64,000 nt of DNA. It comes from JASLEW01 sp035544895. Its GTDB lineage: Bacteria; Acidobacteriota; Thermoanaerobaculia; Multivoradales; UBA5704. Location of the stretch: contig DASZZM010000093.1 in NCBI GenBank assembly GCA_035544895.1, positions 48,191 through 112,190 of the forward strand. The letters are read 5' to 3'. Both the position numbers and the translations under genes were made by a program. Numbering within the stretch: position 1 is the stretch's first letter; each line of letters starts with the position of its first letter. Below the pieces are notes generated by a model, which made no database searches, was not told where the DNA came from, and saw nothing but the letters and a program-made list of their open reading frames with translations. This document shows, piece by piece, positions 16,942 through 25,891 of the stretch.

Positions 16942-18465
16942 TCACTGCGCGAAGGCGTAGACGCGTCCATCGAGGCTGGCGAAGTAGACGAGGCCTTCAC
17001 CGAGAGCGGGAGAGGCCGCGAATCCATACGCGGTGACCTCTGCCGAGGCGGCCGGCGGCGCCGCCACGGGATAGCGCCAGCCGGGTCGTCCTGTGACACG
17101 GTCCACGGCCAGGATCGTGGCGCGGTGGGGGACGAGGTAGTTCTGCGTGCCCACGGTTCCGATGAACACCCGGCTGCCGGTGACGGCGGGCTGGCCCCAG
17201 GCAGAGCCGCCCGCGTCGATCTCCCAGAGACGCCGTCCGGTGCGGGCGTCGAAGGCAAAAAGCTTGGCGGCGTCCGAGGAGCCGATGTACGCCGCGCCGC
17301 CGAAGATGGTGGCGGAGGACTCGACCCAGGAGAACCAGTAGTAGACGGTCCATACCGGCTTGCCGCTGGCGCCGTCGAGCGCCAGCAGGTCGTAGCTGCG
17401 GCTGCCGACGATCACCCGGCCTTCATGGAGCGCCGGAGTCGAAGTCACCGCCGCCCCCATGGCATGCTGCCAGATGAGTGAGCCGGACGCCGCGTCGAGA
17501 GCGTAGACGCGGCCATCGAAGCTGCCGAAGTAGAGCCGGCCAGAGTCGACGACCGGCGTCGAGACAATGCTGTCGCCCGCGGCGAAGGCCCACAGGCGGG
17601 AGCCGTTGGCCGGATCGAGAGCCAGGACGTGGCCGTCATCGGTTCCCAGGTACAGCCGGCCGCTCGCCAGAGTCGCGGCGGATGCCCAATCGTCGTACTT
17701 CGAGCCCGCCCTTCCCGGTGGCAGCCGTTGCACCGCCGGCTCGACGCGGACCCGCCACCGTTGCTCCCCCGTGGCCGCGTTCAGCCGGTAGAGGAAACCG
17801 TCATCCGCGTGGACGAAGACGTCGCCGCCGGCCAGGGTGGGGCGCGCTCGAATGGCGCCTGTCGCGCGAAACGACCACAAGGGTCTCCCGGTCCGAGCCG
17901 CGAGGGCATGGAGCCGGCCGTCGTCGCCGGCCACGTAGAGAACTCCGCCGGCAGAGGCGAGGTCCGCCCAGACCGGCGCTCCCGCGTCGAAGGTCCAGAC
18001 GGGAGAGGCGACGGGCGCCGCCGGCTCCGGGCGCGGCGGCCTCTCCAGCAGGGCGCGGCGGAACGTCACCGGCATCTCGTAGACCGGGACCACGGCGGCC
18101 GGAAGGGTTCCCGTCAGCGTGCCCGCGGCACCGTCGTAAACGAGGGCGAGCGGCCCGACCTCGACCTGGTTGCCATGCACCACCACCTTGCCCACTGGGA
18201 GCTCCCAGAGATGGATGGCGGGGACGGACCACCTTGCCAGGACCTCGCCTCCTACCGCTTCCAGGCGCAGGGCCACGGGCGAGGTCTCGCCGCCGTGAGA
18301 CGCAACCGCAACCCAGGATCCCACAAGGTCGGCCGCCGACAGCGTAGCCGCGCTGCCGGCCGCCGCGCGCTGGCCCGGAACGAACGCGAACCACGCCAGG
18401 CAGGTCAGCGCGAGCGCGGCAACCGATCGCGCGGCTCCGCCTGCAGACTTGACCACTAAGCTCAT
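16942..18465 (-). CDS. exported PQQ-type beta-propeller protein
   Basis: 507 residues. After a signal peptide (about 1-36) comes a small beta domain (37-140: LVGSWVAVASHGGETSPVAL, WELPVGKVVVHGNQVEVGPL). An outer-barrel of PQQ-like repeats follows from about residue 150. Each blade has the pattern G-x-hydrophobic-YxGxxDGxxxALDxxxGxxxW, for example LYVAGDDGRLHALAARTG, LYLGTDDGHVLALDPANG, LYFGSFDGRVYALDAASG and VYFASLDGRVYAFAQ. About seven blades are visible. No catalytic residues of PQQ dehydrogenases are seen, so this is more likely a scaffold or sensor than an enzyme. Monocistronic; divergent from the ApbE-like gene. Confidence 0.85.
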   Translation of the reverse strand: MSLVVKSAGGAARSVAALALTCLAWFAFVPGQRAAAGSAATLSAADLVGSWVAVASHGGETSPVALRLEAVGGEVLARWSVPAIHLWELPVGKVVVHGNQVEVGPLALVYDGAAGTLTGTLPAAVVPVYEMPVTFRRALLERPPRPEPAAPVASPVWTFDAGAPVWADLASAGGVLYVAGDDGRLHALAARTGRPLWSFRATGAIRARPTLAGGDVFVHADDGFLYRLNAATGEQRWRVRVEPAVQRLPPGRAGSKYDDWASAATLASGRLYLGTDDGHVLALDPANGSRLWAFAAGDSIVSTPVVDSGRLYFGSFDGRVYALDAASGSLIWQHAMGAAVTSTPALHEGRVIVGSRSYDLLALDGASGKPVWTVYYWFSWVESSATIFGGAAYIGSSDAAKLFAFDARTGRRLWEIDAGGSAWGQPAVTGSRVFIGTVGTQNYLVPHRATILAVDRVTGRPGWRYPVAAPPAASAEVTAYGFAASPALGEGLVYFASLDGRVYAFAQ

Positions 18466-18577
18466 GCTCTCCTCGATATTCCGGCACTCGTCGATACGTT
18501 CGGGAGGAGGCGAGGTTTCATCCTTAGCGGGCAGTCACGATCGTACGCCCGCGGGGAACCGGTCGTTCCATATCGTC

Positions 18578-18583
18578 TAAGAT
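18578..18583 (+). promoter_or_regulatory. -10-like hexamer TAAGAT before the ApbE-like gene
   Basis: Ends 7 nt before ATG 18591; an identical hexamer TAAGAT stands 6 nt before yqgE (51385-51390). Confidence 0.35.
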
Positions 18584-18590
18584 CCGAGGG

Positions 18591-19844
18591 ATGACATTCG
18601 CCGCAATGGGCCGCCTGCTACGCGATGCCCGAGTCGCGTCGTTCAACCCCTTTTCTCTTCCGACCGGCGGCATGAACGAGGTCGGTGCTGGTTGGCTCCG
18701 GCCTGGGCACGCCCTCGCGCTCATTCTGGCGGCACAGCTTTCTTTCGCCGTCGTAGCTCCGGCCACTCCTGGCCCGGCCGCCGCTCCTCTGCCGCCGGAT
18801 CATTCCGGGATCTCCGCGCCTGGAAAGCCTGGCGGAGAACCGAAAGGAGTTTCGCCCCCGCTGCAGGCCACCCCGCCGGCGCCGGCGGCCGGCGTGGCGC
18901 ACCCCCTGCGGGTGGCCAACACCGCCTTCGGCGCGGCGGTCGAGGTCGAGGTCAGGGACCTCCCGGAGGAGGCGGCGCGGGAGGCGATCCAGGCGGCGTT
19001 CGGGGAGATCCAGGAGATGGAACGGCTGACCGATCCGCAGGGCGCGGGGAGCGGGATCGCGGCGCTCAATGCCGCGGCGGGGAAGGGTCCCCTGCCGGCC
19101 GACGCGCGGCTGCTCGAGACGCTTGCCAAGGCGTTCGACATCTGTGTCTGGTCGGAGGGCAAGCACGGGCCGCTGGGGCGCGATCTCTACAAGCTCTGGG
19201 GGGTCCGCGGGCCCGCCGCACAGGTGCCGGCGGTGCCGCCGGCGGAGCTGGTGCACGAGGCCGCGAACTGGACCGATTGCGTCCGGCTGACGGTCGACCT
19301 GCGCAAGGGCACGGCGGCGCTGGCGCCCGGGAGCGGACTCGACCTGTGGGGATTCGCCGAAGGGGCCGCGGTGGACCGCGCCGTCGAGATCCTGCGCCAG
19401 CGCGGCGCGCGCAATGCCCAGGTGCGGATCGGCGGCGTCCACCGCTGCATGGGCGGCGGCCCGGCCGGCCGGGGCTGGTCGGTCGAGCTGCCCGCCGTGG
19501 CCGGGCTCGACGCGCCCGCGGGCCGTGTCCTCCTGCGCGACCAGGCGCTCGCCGTGGCGACGCGGGAGGACCGGCCCTTGCAGTTAGCCGGAGAGACCCT
19601 GGCGCCCTACGTCGATCAGCGCACGGGGATGCCGGCCGGCGGCGTGCTCGCCACCATCGCTGTCACCGAGCTGGCCCTTGACGCCCAGGCCCTCGCCGTG
19701 ACCCTCACCATCACCGGGGCGCGCGAAGGCGAGCTGCGTATGGGCTCGATCCGCCCGCGACCCTCCATCCTCTGGTTCCTCGGCACCGGCTCCGGCACCC
19801 CCGTCATGGTCGACTACCGCTGGTCCCAGGTGGCCAGGCGCTAG
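18591..19844 (+). CDS. ApbE-like (FAD:protein FMN transferase family) protein, diverged
   Basis: 417 residues with a membrane or signal segment near 45-62 and a Pro-rich linker to about 105. An ApbE fold follows: FGAAVEVEVRDLPEEAAREA, ERLTDPQGAGSGIAALNAAAG, then DLWGFAEGAAVDRAVEIL. True ApbE enzymes have DLGGIAKGYAVD at that point; here the Gly-Lys pair is replaced (WGF, E). The usual H-I-I-D-P-x-T-G is PYVDQRTG, with the His lost, and the late DALATA-type motif reads LDAQALAVTL. These changes suggest loss of flavinylation activity or a new substrate. The start is supported by a -10-like hexamer 7 nt upstream. Confidence 0.7.
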   Translation: MTFAAMGRLLRDARVASFNPFSLPTGGMNEVGAGWLRPGHALALILAAQLSFAVVAPATPGPAAAPLPPDHSGISAPGKPGGEPKGVSPPLQATPPAPAAGVAHPLRVANTAFGAAVEVEVRDLPEEAAREAIQAAFGEIQEMERLTDPQGAGSGIAALNAAAGKGPLPADARLLETLAKAFDICVWSEGKHGPLGRDLYKLWGVRGPAAQVPAVPPAELVHEAANWTDCVRLTVDLRKGTAALAPGSGLDLWGFAEGAAVDRAVEILRQRGARNAQVRIGGVHRCMGGGPAGRGWSVELPAVAGLDAPAGRVLLRDQALAVATREDRPLQLAGETLAPYVDQRTGMPAGGVLATIAVTELALDAQALAVTLTITGAREGELRMGSIRPRPSILWFLGTGSGTPVMVDYRWSQVARR

Positions 19845-20163
19845 CTCGAGAAGCCTGCTCCTGGTTCACCGCCACGCCTCGACCTCACTGACCGTGCGCA
19901 GCGCGCATCAGGGCCGGGCCGGCCTGGGACATGTCCGCCGACCCCTCATGTTGCCGACACCTCTTGACAGGCTTTTTCGAACCCCCGCACGAAGACTCTC
20001 GAGTCCGCACTGGATGGGCATCGGTTGGGCCGCGGGAGGGGTGCACGGACCTGTTCTCGCGGCGAGCCTCCTGGACCCATTCGACGACCGCCGATCGGCC
20101 TTGCTGGAGCCGCCAACGAGCTGAAGAATCATGGGTTTACAATGGCCGATTAGGGGGTGGGAG
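19845..20163. other. intergenic region, nothing clear
   Basis: 319 bases between the ApbE-like gene and the HNH gene. TTACAAT at 20137-20143 lies about 20 nt before the HNH start and may be a -10 box. No repeat of the four families is seen. Confidence 0.3.
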
Positions 20164-21600
20164 ATGACGACGATGACCATTGGCGAACCGGTGCACGAGG
20201 CAGGTCATGAGATTCCGGCGAGGCGTGGAGACGCAGACCTCGAGGAGCTGGGCGAGCGCATCACAGAGCTGGCGGCGCAGATCTCGGCTGCCACCTACGA
20301 GCTGCTGGCAATGCTGCGCGACTTCGACGAGCGCGGCGGCTGGAACGGCGGGTTCCGCTCCTGCGCGCACTGGCTGTGCTGGCGCGTGGGTCTCGACCCT
20401 GGAGCGGCGCGCGAGAAGGTGCGCGTGGCGCGCGCGCTCAGCGCGTTGCCGTTGCTCTCCGCGGCCCTGCGCCGCGGCGAGATCTCCTACTCGAAGGTTC
20501 GCGCCCTCACTCGCATTGCCACGCCAGCCAACGAGGGCGACCTGCTGAGCTTCGCGCGGGCGGGAACGGCCGCTCACGTCGAGCGGCTGGTCCGCGGCTT
20601 GCGGCGCGTCGACCGTATTGTGGCAGGGGATGGCGAGGAGCGCCGCCACGACGCGCGGTACCTGCGCGCCTACACCGACGAGGACGGCATGGTGGTGCTG
20701 ACGGGACGGCTCGCGCCGGAGGCCGGCGCGGCCCTGCTGCGCGCCCTCGACGCCGGCGTCGAGGCGCTCTACGGGCCACGCCGCGGCCAGCCGTCCGGCG
20801 CCGCGCAGGAGGCGGCAGAGGAGACTTCCGCGGAGCAACGCCGCGCCGATGCCCTGGGCCTGGTGGCCGAGAGCGCCCTCGCCTCGGGCCTCGATCCCGG
20901 GAGTCGTGGCGACCGCTATCAAGTGGTGGTGCACGTGGACGCCGAGGTGCTGGCGGCCGGCGGCGAGGACGGTTCCTCTTGGCTCGCGGACGGTAGCCAC
21001 GTTTCCGCGGAAACGTCTCGCCGGCTGGCCTGCGACTCGGCACGAGTGGTGATGCGGCACGCCGCGGATGGCCGTGTGCTCGACGTCGGCCGCCGCACCC
21101 GCGCCATCTCGCCCGGCCTGCGCCGCGCCCTCGAGCATCGCGACACCGGCTGCCGCTTCCCGGGCTGCGGCAGGAGGTTGTGCGATGCCCACCACGTCGA
21201 GCCCTGGGCCGATGGCGGCGCCACCAGCCTCGCCAACACACTGCTGCTGTGCCGAAGGCACCATCGCGCCGTGCACGAGGAGGGATTCTCGGTGGAGCTG
21301 GCGCCCAACGGCGAAGCGCGCTTCTATCGACCCGACGGGCGGGCGCTTCCGGAGGCGCCGGCGCTGCCGGTGCTGGCACGAGAGCCCGTCACGGCCCTGG
21401 TGGCGCGACTCGCGAGCCACGGTGTAGCCGTGGATGCCGGCGCGACGTTGCCCGGTTGGTGGGGTGGGCCGGTCGACTACCGCTGGGAGATCGATTGGCT
21501 GCGGTCACTCGGGCATTGGAACTCCCCTGCAGTGAACCGTGCCGAGTTACCAGGGCCCTCGTGGCCTTCAAGCGGTGAGGCGGCGGGCACAGTCGGCTGA
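20164..21600 (+). CDS. DUF222 and HNH endonuclease domain protein (13E12-like)
   Basis: 478 residues. The N-terminal DUF222 region (about 20-190) includes GGWNGGFRSCAHWLCWRVGL and ALRRGEISYSKVRALTRIA. The C-terminal HNH nuclease is at about 335-400: RDTGCRFPGCGRR, DAHHVEPWADGG, NTLLLCRRHHRAVHEEG. The zinc-site Cys and the catalytic HH are both in place. The family is common, often multicopy, in high-GC bacteria and is considered selfish or mobile-DNA related; its cutting target is unknown. I chose ATG 20164 after GGGTGGGAG rather than 20131. Confidence 0.88.
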   Translation: MTTMTIGEPVHEAGHEIPARRGDADLEELGERITELAAQISAATYELLAMLRDFDERGGWNGGFRSCAHWLCWRVGLDPGAAREKVRVARALSALPLLSAALRRGEISYSKVRALTRIATPANEGDLLSFARAGTAAHVERLVRGLRRVDRIVAGDGEERRHDARYLRAYTDEDGMVVLTGRLAPEAGAALLRALDAGVEALYGPRRGQPSGAAQEAAEETSAEQRRADALGLVAESALASGLDPGSRGDRYQVVVHVDAEVLAAGGEDGSSWLADGSHVSAETSRRLACDSARVVMRHAADGRVLDVGRRTRAISPGLRRALEHRDTGCRFPGCGRRLCDAHHVEPWADGGATSLANTLLLCRRHHRAVHEEGFSVELAPNGEARFYRPDGRALPEAPALPVLAREPVTALVARLASHGVAVDAGATLPGWWGGPVDYRWEIDWLRSLGHWNSPAVNRAELPGPSWPSSGEAAGTVG

Positions 21601-22024
21601 CGCCCGCCCTTCCGGCTGCACCCGATGCGGTGGTTGAGGCTCTGAATTCGGCGGGCCGCCCAGGCTCCAGCTTCTCGAGTTGCGCCTACGGCCCGGGCCA
21701 CTGCGGCACGAAGGTCGGATGCTGGGCGAGGGTTGCCTGGGTCCACATGTCCGGCAGGCCGCTGAACGCAATCGGATCGACTCCGATCGGCGGAGTGTCG
21801 CGATCGACCAGGTAATGCTCCATGATCGCCGCCCCGAGCTGACCTTCGGTCCGCGGCAGAGCATGAAGGTGGCGAACCAGCGGCCCTGCTCGACCGCGGC
21901 GATGGCCGAGGCGCCGGCCCCGGCGCCGATGAGGCGAACTTTCAGGCCGAGCGCGGTTGCGGCCTGCTCCGCGCCGAAGGTCGGCCGAGCCCACGGCCGC
22001 AGTCGGTAGCGGCCAAGACCAACA
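21601..22024. other. region of gene decay between the HNH gene and the ADOP remnant
   Basis: Contains the frameshifted substrate-binding-protein remnant described separately (21686-22020, minus). The remainder shows no intact gene. Confidence 0.5.
21686..22020 (-). pseudogene. 3' remnant of a periplasmic sugar-binding protein, frameshifted
   Basis: The minus strand reads RPWARPTFGAEQAATALGLK, then VRLIGAGAGASAIAAVEQGR and WFATFMLCRGPK. After a frame change near 21830-21840 it continues AAIMEHYLVDRDTPPIGVDP and ends DMWTQATLAQHPTFVPQWPGP. The order (Ala-rich helix, IG-G/D strand, V-x-G-R-W-x-A-T-x-x-x, C-terminal helix) is that of the second lobe of ribose-type ABC substrate-binding proteins. 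The 5' part is absent, cut near the end of the ADOP remnant. Confidence 0.45.
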
Positions 22025-24086
22025 CTACGGTTCCGAGATGGCGCGAGTGGGGTCGATCCGGGTGGCCCGCAAGGCTGGCGGCAGAAAGGCGAAGGCACCG
22101 GTGACGAGCAGCACCGCGATCACGCACGCGAAGGTCAGCGGATCGCTCGGCGTCACCCCGTAGAGCGAGCTTTGCAGCAGGCGCGCCGCGCCGAGCGCCG
22201 CGGCGGTGCCGAGCAGCAGGCCGCCGGCGAGCGGGAGGACCCCCTGCCAGGCGAGCATGGCGAGGATGCGCTCGCGCGTCGCTCCCAGGGCGACGCGGAT
22301 CCCGATCTCGCGGCGGCGCAGACTCACGAAGTAAGCGATCACGCTGTAGATGCCGACCGCCGCGAGGAGCAGGCCGAGAAGGCCCAGGCAGAGGAGCAGC
22401 AGAGTGTGGAAGCGCTCCTCGACCAGCGAGCCGCGAAGGACCTCGTCCATCGACGTGACGGCGGAGACCGGCAGGGCGGGATCGACTCCGCGGACCGAGG
22501 CCCGCAGCGCTCCCGCCAGCATGCGCGGGTCGGACCCGCGGGCGACGAGCGTCATCGTGCGCTGCGTCCACGTCCAGGCCTCCGGCGGCGGCTGGCCGAT
22601 CGGCAGGTAGAACTCGGCCGCGACGGCCGCCGCCGGACCGCGGTAGCGCACGTCTCCCACCACGCCGATCACGGTCTTCCATCGTGGGTCGAGCGGGCTC
22701 CCTTCGCAGCAGCCGATCCGTTTGCCGATCGGATCGGCGTTCCCCCAGGCTCGCCGCGCCAGCTCGCGGCTGACGATCATCACGCGCTCGCTCCCGGCGG
22801 CATCGCCCGCGGAGAAGAGCCTTCCACGGAGAAGCGGAATCCGCAGGGTCTCGAAGTAGCCGGGCGTGACGATGTGCAGGCGCGCCTCGATCAGGTTCTC
22901 CGGCGTGGGCGGCTTGCCTTCGGGAATCAGCCCGTTCGTCCCCCCGCCCGGGCTCAGCGGGCCCGCCGAGGTCGCGGCGGCGGCGTGCACTCCCGGCGCG
23001 TGGGCCAGCCGTTCCACTACCTGGCCGAACGCCTGCTCGACCAACGCGGGCCGCGAGTAGACGGCCTCCGGCAGGCTCAGGCGCGCGGTCATCAGTGCGG
23101 CGGTGTCGAACCCCGCGGGCACGCGCTGGAGCTCCAGGGCGCTGCGGATCAGCAAACCCGCTCCCACGAGCAGGGTCAGCGCGAGCGCGATCTCGGCCAG
23201 CACGAGCCCGCTGCGCAAACGGTCGTGCGCCGCCGCGGGCCCGGCCGTCCCGCCGCGCAGCAGCGCCTGCGGGTGCTGGCGCGCCGCGCGCAGGGCCGGC
23301 GCCGTGCCGAACAGCAAGCTGCAGGCCATCGAGACCACCAGAGCGAAGAGCAGCACCGCACCGTCGATGCGCGTCTCGCCCGAGCGCGGGATGCCCGGCG
23401 GGGCGAGCTTGACGAACAGCCGCACCGCAAAACCGGCCAGCCCGACGCCGAGGGCGCCGGCGACGAGAGCCAGGACCGCGCTTTCGGTCAGCAGCTGGCG
23501 CACGATGCGCCGGGCGCCGGCTCCGATCGCGGCGCGGATGGCCAGCTCCCGGCCGCGCGCCGAGCCGCGGGCGAGCAACAGGCTGGCCACGTTGGCGCAG
23601 GCGATCAGCAGGACGAGCCCCACCGCTCCCAGGAGCACGAACAGGCGCTGCCGGTACGGTCCGATCAGACGGCCAGCCAAGGGCTCGACCTTGACCTCGC
23701 GCCCGGAGTTGCCCGCGGGGTAGAGCTCGGCGAGCCGCCGCATGACGGTCGAAAGCTCGGCCCGCGCCGCGGCCGGACCCACGCCGGGGCGCAGCAGGCC
23801 GACCACCGTCAGGTAGTGCTCGTCATGCTGGGCCCGCTGCGCCGGGGTGAAGGCGATCGGCACCCACAGCGCCTCCTCCGAGAGAGTGGGGTCGAAGCCG
23901 GGAGGCATGACTCCGATGACCTTGTAGGCGCGTCCCGAGAGATGAAGCGAGCGCCCGAGGATCGCGGGGTCGGCGCCGAAGCGGCCGCTCCACAGGCCGT
24001 GGGATATCACGACGACCTGGTCGTGCCCGGGATGGTCCTCCTCGGCTCTGAAGGCACGGCCGAGCAGCGGCCGGCTCCGGGGCACG
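22025..24086 (-). pseudogene. ADOP permease lacking its N-terminal part
   Basis: About 685 codons of a typical ADOP permease, beginning abruptly at PLLGRAFRAEEDHPG. It runs through VIGVMPPGFDP, the first FtsX-like domain (LLIACANVASLLLARG), the mid linker (LRSGLVLAEIALALTLLVGAG) and the last FtsX domain, to ATRIDPTRAISEP. The expected first 150 or so residues (N-terminal helix, TLALGIGANTAIF-type segment, and the region ending VSxNFFxVLGV) are missing. Pieces of them lie at 24454-24850 on the opposite strand and at about 24855-24960 on this strand. The gene is therefore broken by rearrangement. Confidence 0.75.
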
Positions 24087-24425
24087 CTCGACGCCCTCAT
24101 CCTCAAGGCTCTCTCCGCCGGTCCGTTGCACGGCTATGGCATCACGCGCTGGCTGCAGAGCCGCAGCTCCCGGGCGCTTCGCGTCGAGGAAGGTACTCTC
24201 TATCCTGCCCTCTACCGGCTGGAGCGGATGGGGAGGATCGAGGCCGAGTGGGGCCGTTCGGAGCTGGGCAGGCGTGCCCGCTTCTACCGCCTGACGCCCG
24301 AGGGAGAGCGGCAGCTCGAGGTCGAAACCAGGAGCTTCGCCGACTTCCTCGCCGCCGTCTCGCCCATCCTGCTCCCTGCCTCTGCCGTCTTCTCGCACGA
24401 AGGGCCGGTGGGAAATGCGGGTTGA
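24081..24425 (+). pseudogene. PadR-family regulator, 5' end lost at the rearrangement joint
   Basis: Reads GTLDALILKALSAGPLHGYG, then VEEGTLYPALYRLERMGRIE and RRARFYRLTPEGERQLEVET, a PadR winged helix. In intact PadR proteins GTLD is preceded by roughly ten residues with a start codon. Here the frame upstream of 24081 is the antisense of the ADOP remnant, with no good start; TTG 24126 would give a truncated protein. PadR genes normally precede ADOP permeases and repress them. Confidence 0.65.
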
Positions 24426-24453
24426 GCGCGCCGCGGCCGCGCCCTGGTGAAAG

Positions 24454-25008
24454 ATGCGCTCTCGACGCCGCGAGCACTTGCTGCGCTCCCGCATCCTCGG
24501 CCCAGCCATCGTGGACCAGGTCGACGAGGAGATCGACCTGCACGTCGAGCTCCTGGTCCGCGAGCTGATGGAGGAGGGGATGAGCGAGAGGCAGGCGCGC
24601 GCCGCGGCAGCCGAGCGCTTCCGCGACCGCGGCGAGATGGTCGTGGCGTGCCGCAAGCTCGCGCGCGGCACGGAGCGGCGCCTGCGCTGGGGCGTCTCGC
24701 TCGACGAGCTTCGCCAGGATCTCGGCTACGCGCTGCGCCAGCTCGTCAGGGCCCCCGCCTTCACAGCCATGACGATCCTCACGCTGGCGGCCGGGCTCGG
24801 CGCCACGACCGCCATCTTCAGCGTCGTCGAGAGCGTCGTCTTGCGGGCGCCCGGCCAGCACGCGCTCCGGCCGGTCGCCGTCGGCCAGGTTGAGGGCCGA
24901 GAAATCTTCTGCGGCGAGATCCGTGAAGCTGCGGCTGGGTCGCTGGTGGTCTTGATCATGGGTCCTTCCAGTCTGGTTTCGTCCCCATACTCAGCGGACT
25001 GGGTATAA
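24454..25008 (+). pseudogene. N-terminal part of an ADOP permease, fused to antisense sequence
   Basis: Residues 1 to about 130 are a standard ADOP start: a helical N-terminal region (VDQVDEEIDLHVELLVREL, RQARAAAAERF), then LRQDLGYALRQLVRAPAFTA and TLAAGLGATTAIFSVVESV. After VVLR near 24842 the frame continues into sequence whose minus strand reads SFTDLAAEDFSALNLADGDR PERVLAGR (read as one run in the protein), the segment that should come next in an ADOP protein. So the joint is a local inversion, and the 184-residue product is a chimera. Confidence 0.65.
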
Positions 25009-25258
25009 CCTATCGCATGAATACCCAGATGTCAAGGTATTGGGCTGCGGCAGAGGTGAGGTCCGCCCAGACCACGACACCGTCCAGGCGGTATGTCCGC
25101 CTTTTGCCTGAGGCTGCGGTTGATGTAGGCCCGGTGGCGTCGGTCGGCGCATCTACGGGCGGGCACCGTTCGAGCGTGCCCTCATCCCGGCTGTACTAAA
25201 ATCCTTGTGTGTCTTCCACAGTCGTTCTGCCGCTGGCGCTCCGGCAGCGGAGGTCTGG
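25009..25258. other. leader region of the TIR/STAND operon
   Basis: 250 bases without a gene. TACTAAAAT at 25194-25202 is a possible -10 element for the operon, with no clear -35. Confidence 0.3.
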
Positions 25259-25891
25259 GTGAAAGACTTCTTCATCAGCTATAACGGCGCGGATCGCGCC
25301 TGGGCCGAGTGGATCGGCTCGGTGCTCGAAGAAGCCGGCTACTCCGTCGTTCTTCAGGCCTGGGACTTCCGCCCGGGCGGCAATTTCATTCTCGAGATGC
25401 ACAAGGCCATACGCGGCACGCGGAAAACCGTCGTCGTCCTCTCCGAGGCTTATCTCCAGGCCGAGTTCACTCAGCCGGAGTGGGCGGCGGCCTTTGCCCA
25501 AGATCCCCGCGGCGAGCGGCGCAAGCTGATCCCCTTGCGCATCGGGCCTTGCTCTCCGGACGGACTGCTCGAGTCCGTCATCTATGCCGATCTGGTGGGC
25601 CTCGGTGCCGGCGAGGCGAAGGACGCGGTATTGACCGCGGTGTCCGATCTGGAGCGCGCCAAGCCGGGGCGTGCACCTGTCTTCCCCGGCGCTGGAGCGG
25701 CAGCCACGACGCCCGCTCGCGCCGCGTACCCGGGCAAGGAGCTGTCGGGGGGCGGTGCGTTGAGGCTGTGGCGAGAGAAGCTGGAGTACCTCGAAGAGCA
25801 CGAGGCGATCGCCGCCGATCCCGCGCAGAAGTTCGCCCTCTGCAAGCAGATCGAGGAGGCGCGGCGGAGGATCCGCGAGCTGGAGAGATGA
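25259..25891 (+). CDS. TIR-domain effector with C-terminal adaptor domain
   Basis: 210 residues from GTG 25259, with GGAGG at 25249-25253 (5-nt spacing). The longer frame from 25205 lacks such a site. The TIR domain (1-115) has FISYNGADRAWAEWIG, WDFRPGGNFILEMHKAIRGT with E46 at the place of the catalytic Glu of NADase TIRs, VVVLSEAYL and LIPLRIG. A linker of about 45 residues follows. Residues 168-209 form a charged helical module (LWREKLEYL to IRELE) that is 27/42 identical to the N-terminus of the next protein. This is the layout of effector-associated domains that tether effectors to STAND NTPases. NAD cleavage is inferred, not shown. The stop overlaps the next ATG. Confidence 0.85.
   Translation: MKDFFISYNGADRAWAEWIGSVLEEAGYSVVLQAWDFRPGGNFILEMHKAIRGTRKTVVVLSEAYLQAEFTQPEWAAAFAQDPRGERRKLIPLRIGPCSPDGLLESVIYADLVGLGAGEAKDAVLTAVSDLERAKPGRAPVFPGAGAAATTPARAAYPGKELSGGGALRLWREKLEYLEEHEAIAADPAQKFALCKQIEEARRRIRELER

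Noticed and set aside
19964..19969. TTGACA as a -35 box for the HNH gene.
   Set aside because: No -10 hexamer lies 16-18 bp downstream, and the gene is almost 200 bp away.
24126..24425. An intact short PadR gene from TTG 24126.
   Set aside because: The conserved GTLDALILKALSAG helix lies upstream of that TTG, so this start would cut the DNA-binding domain; the gene is better called truncated.
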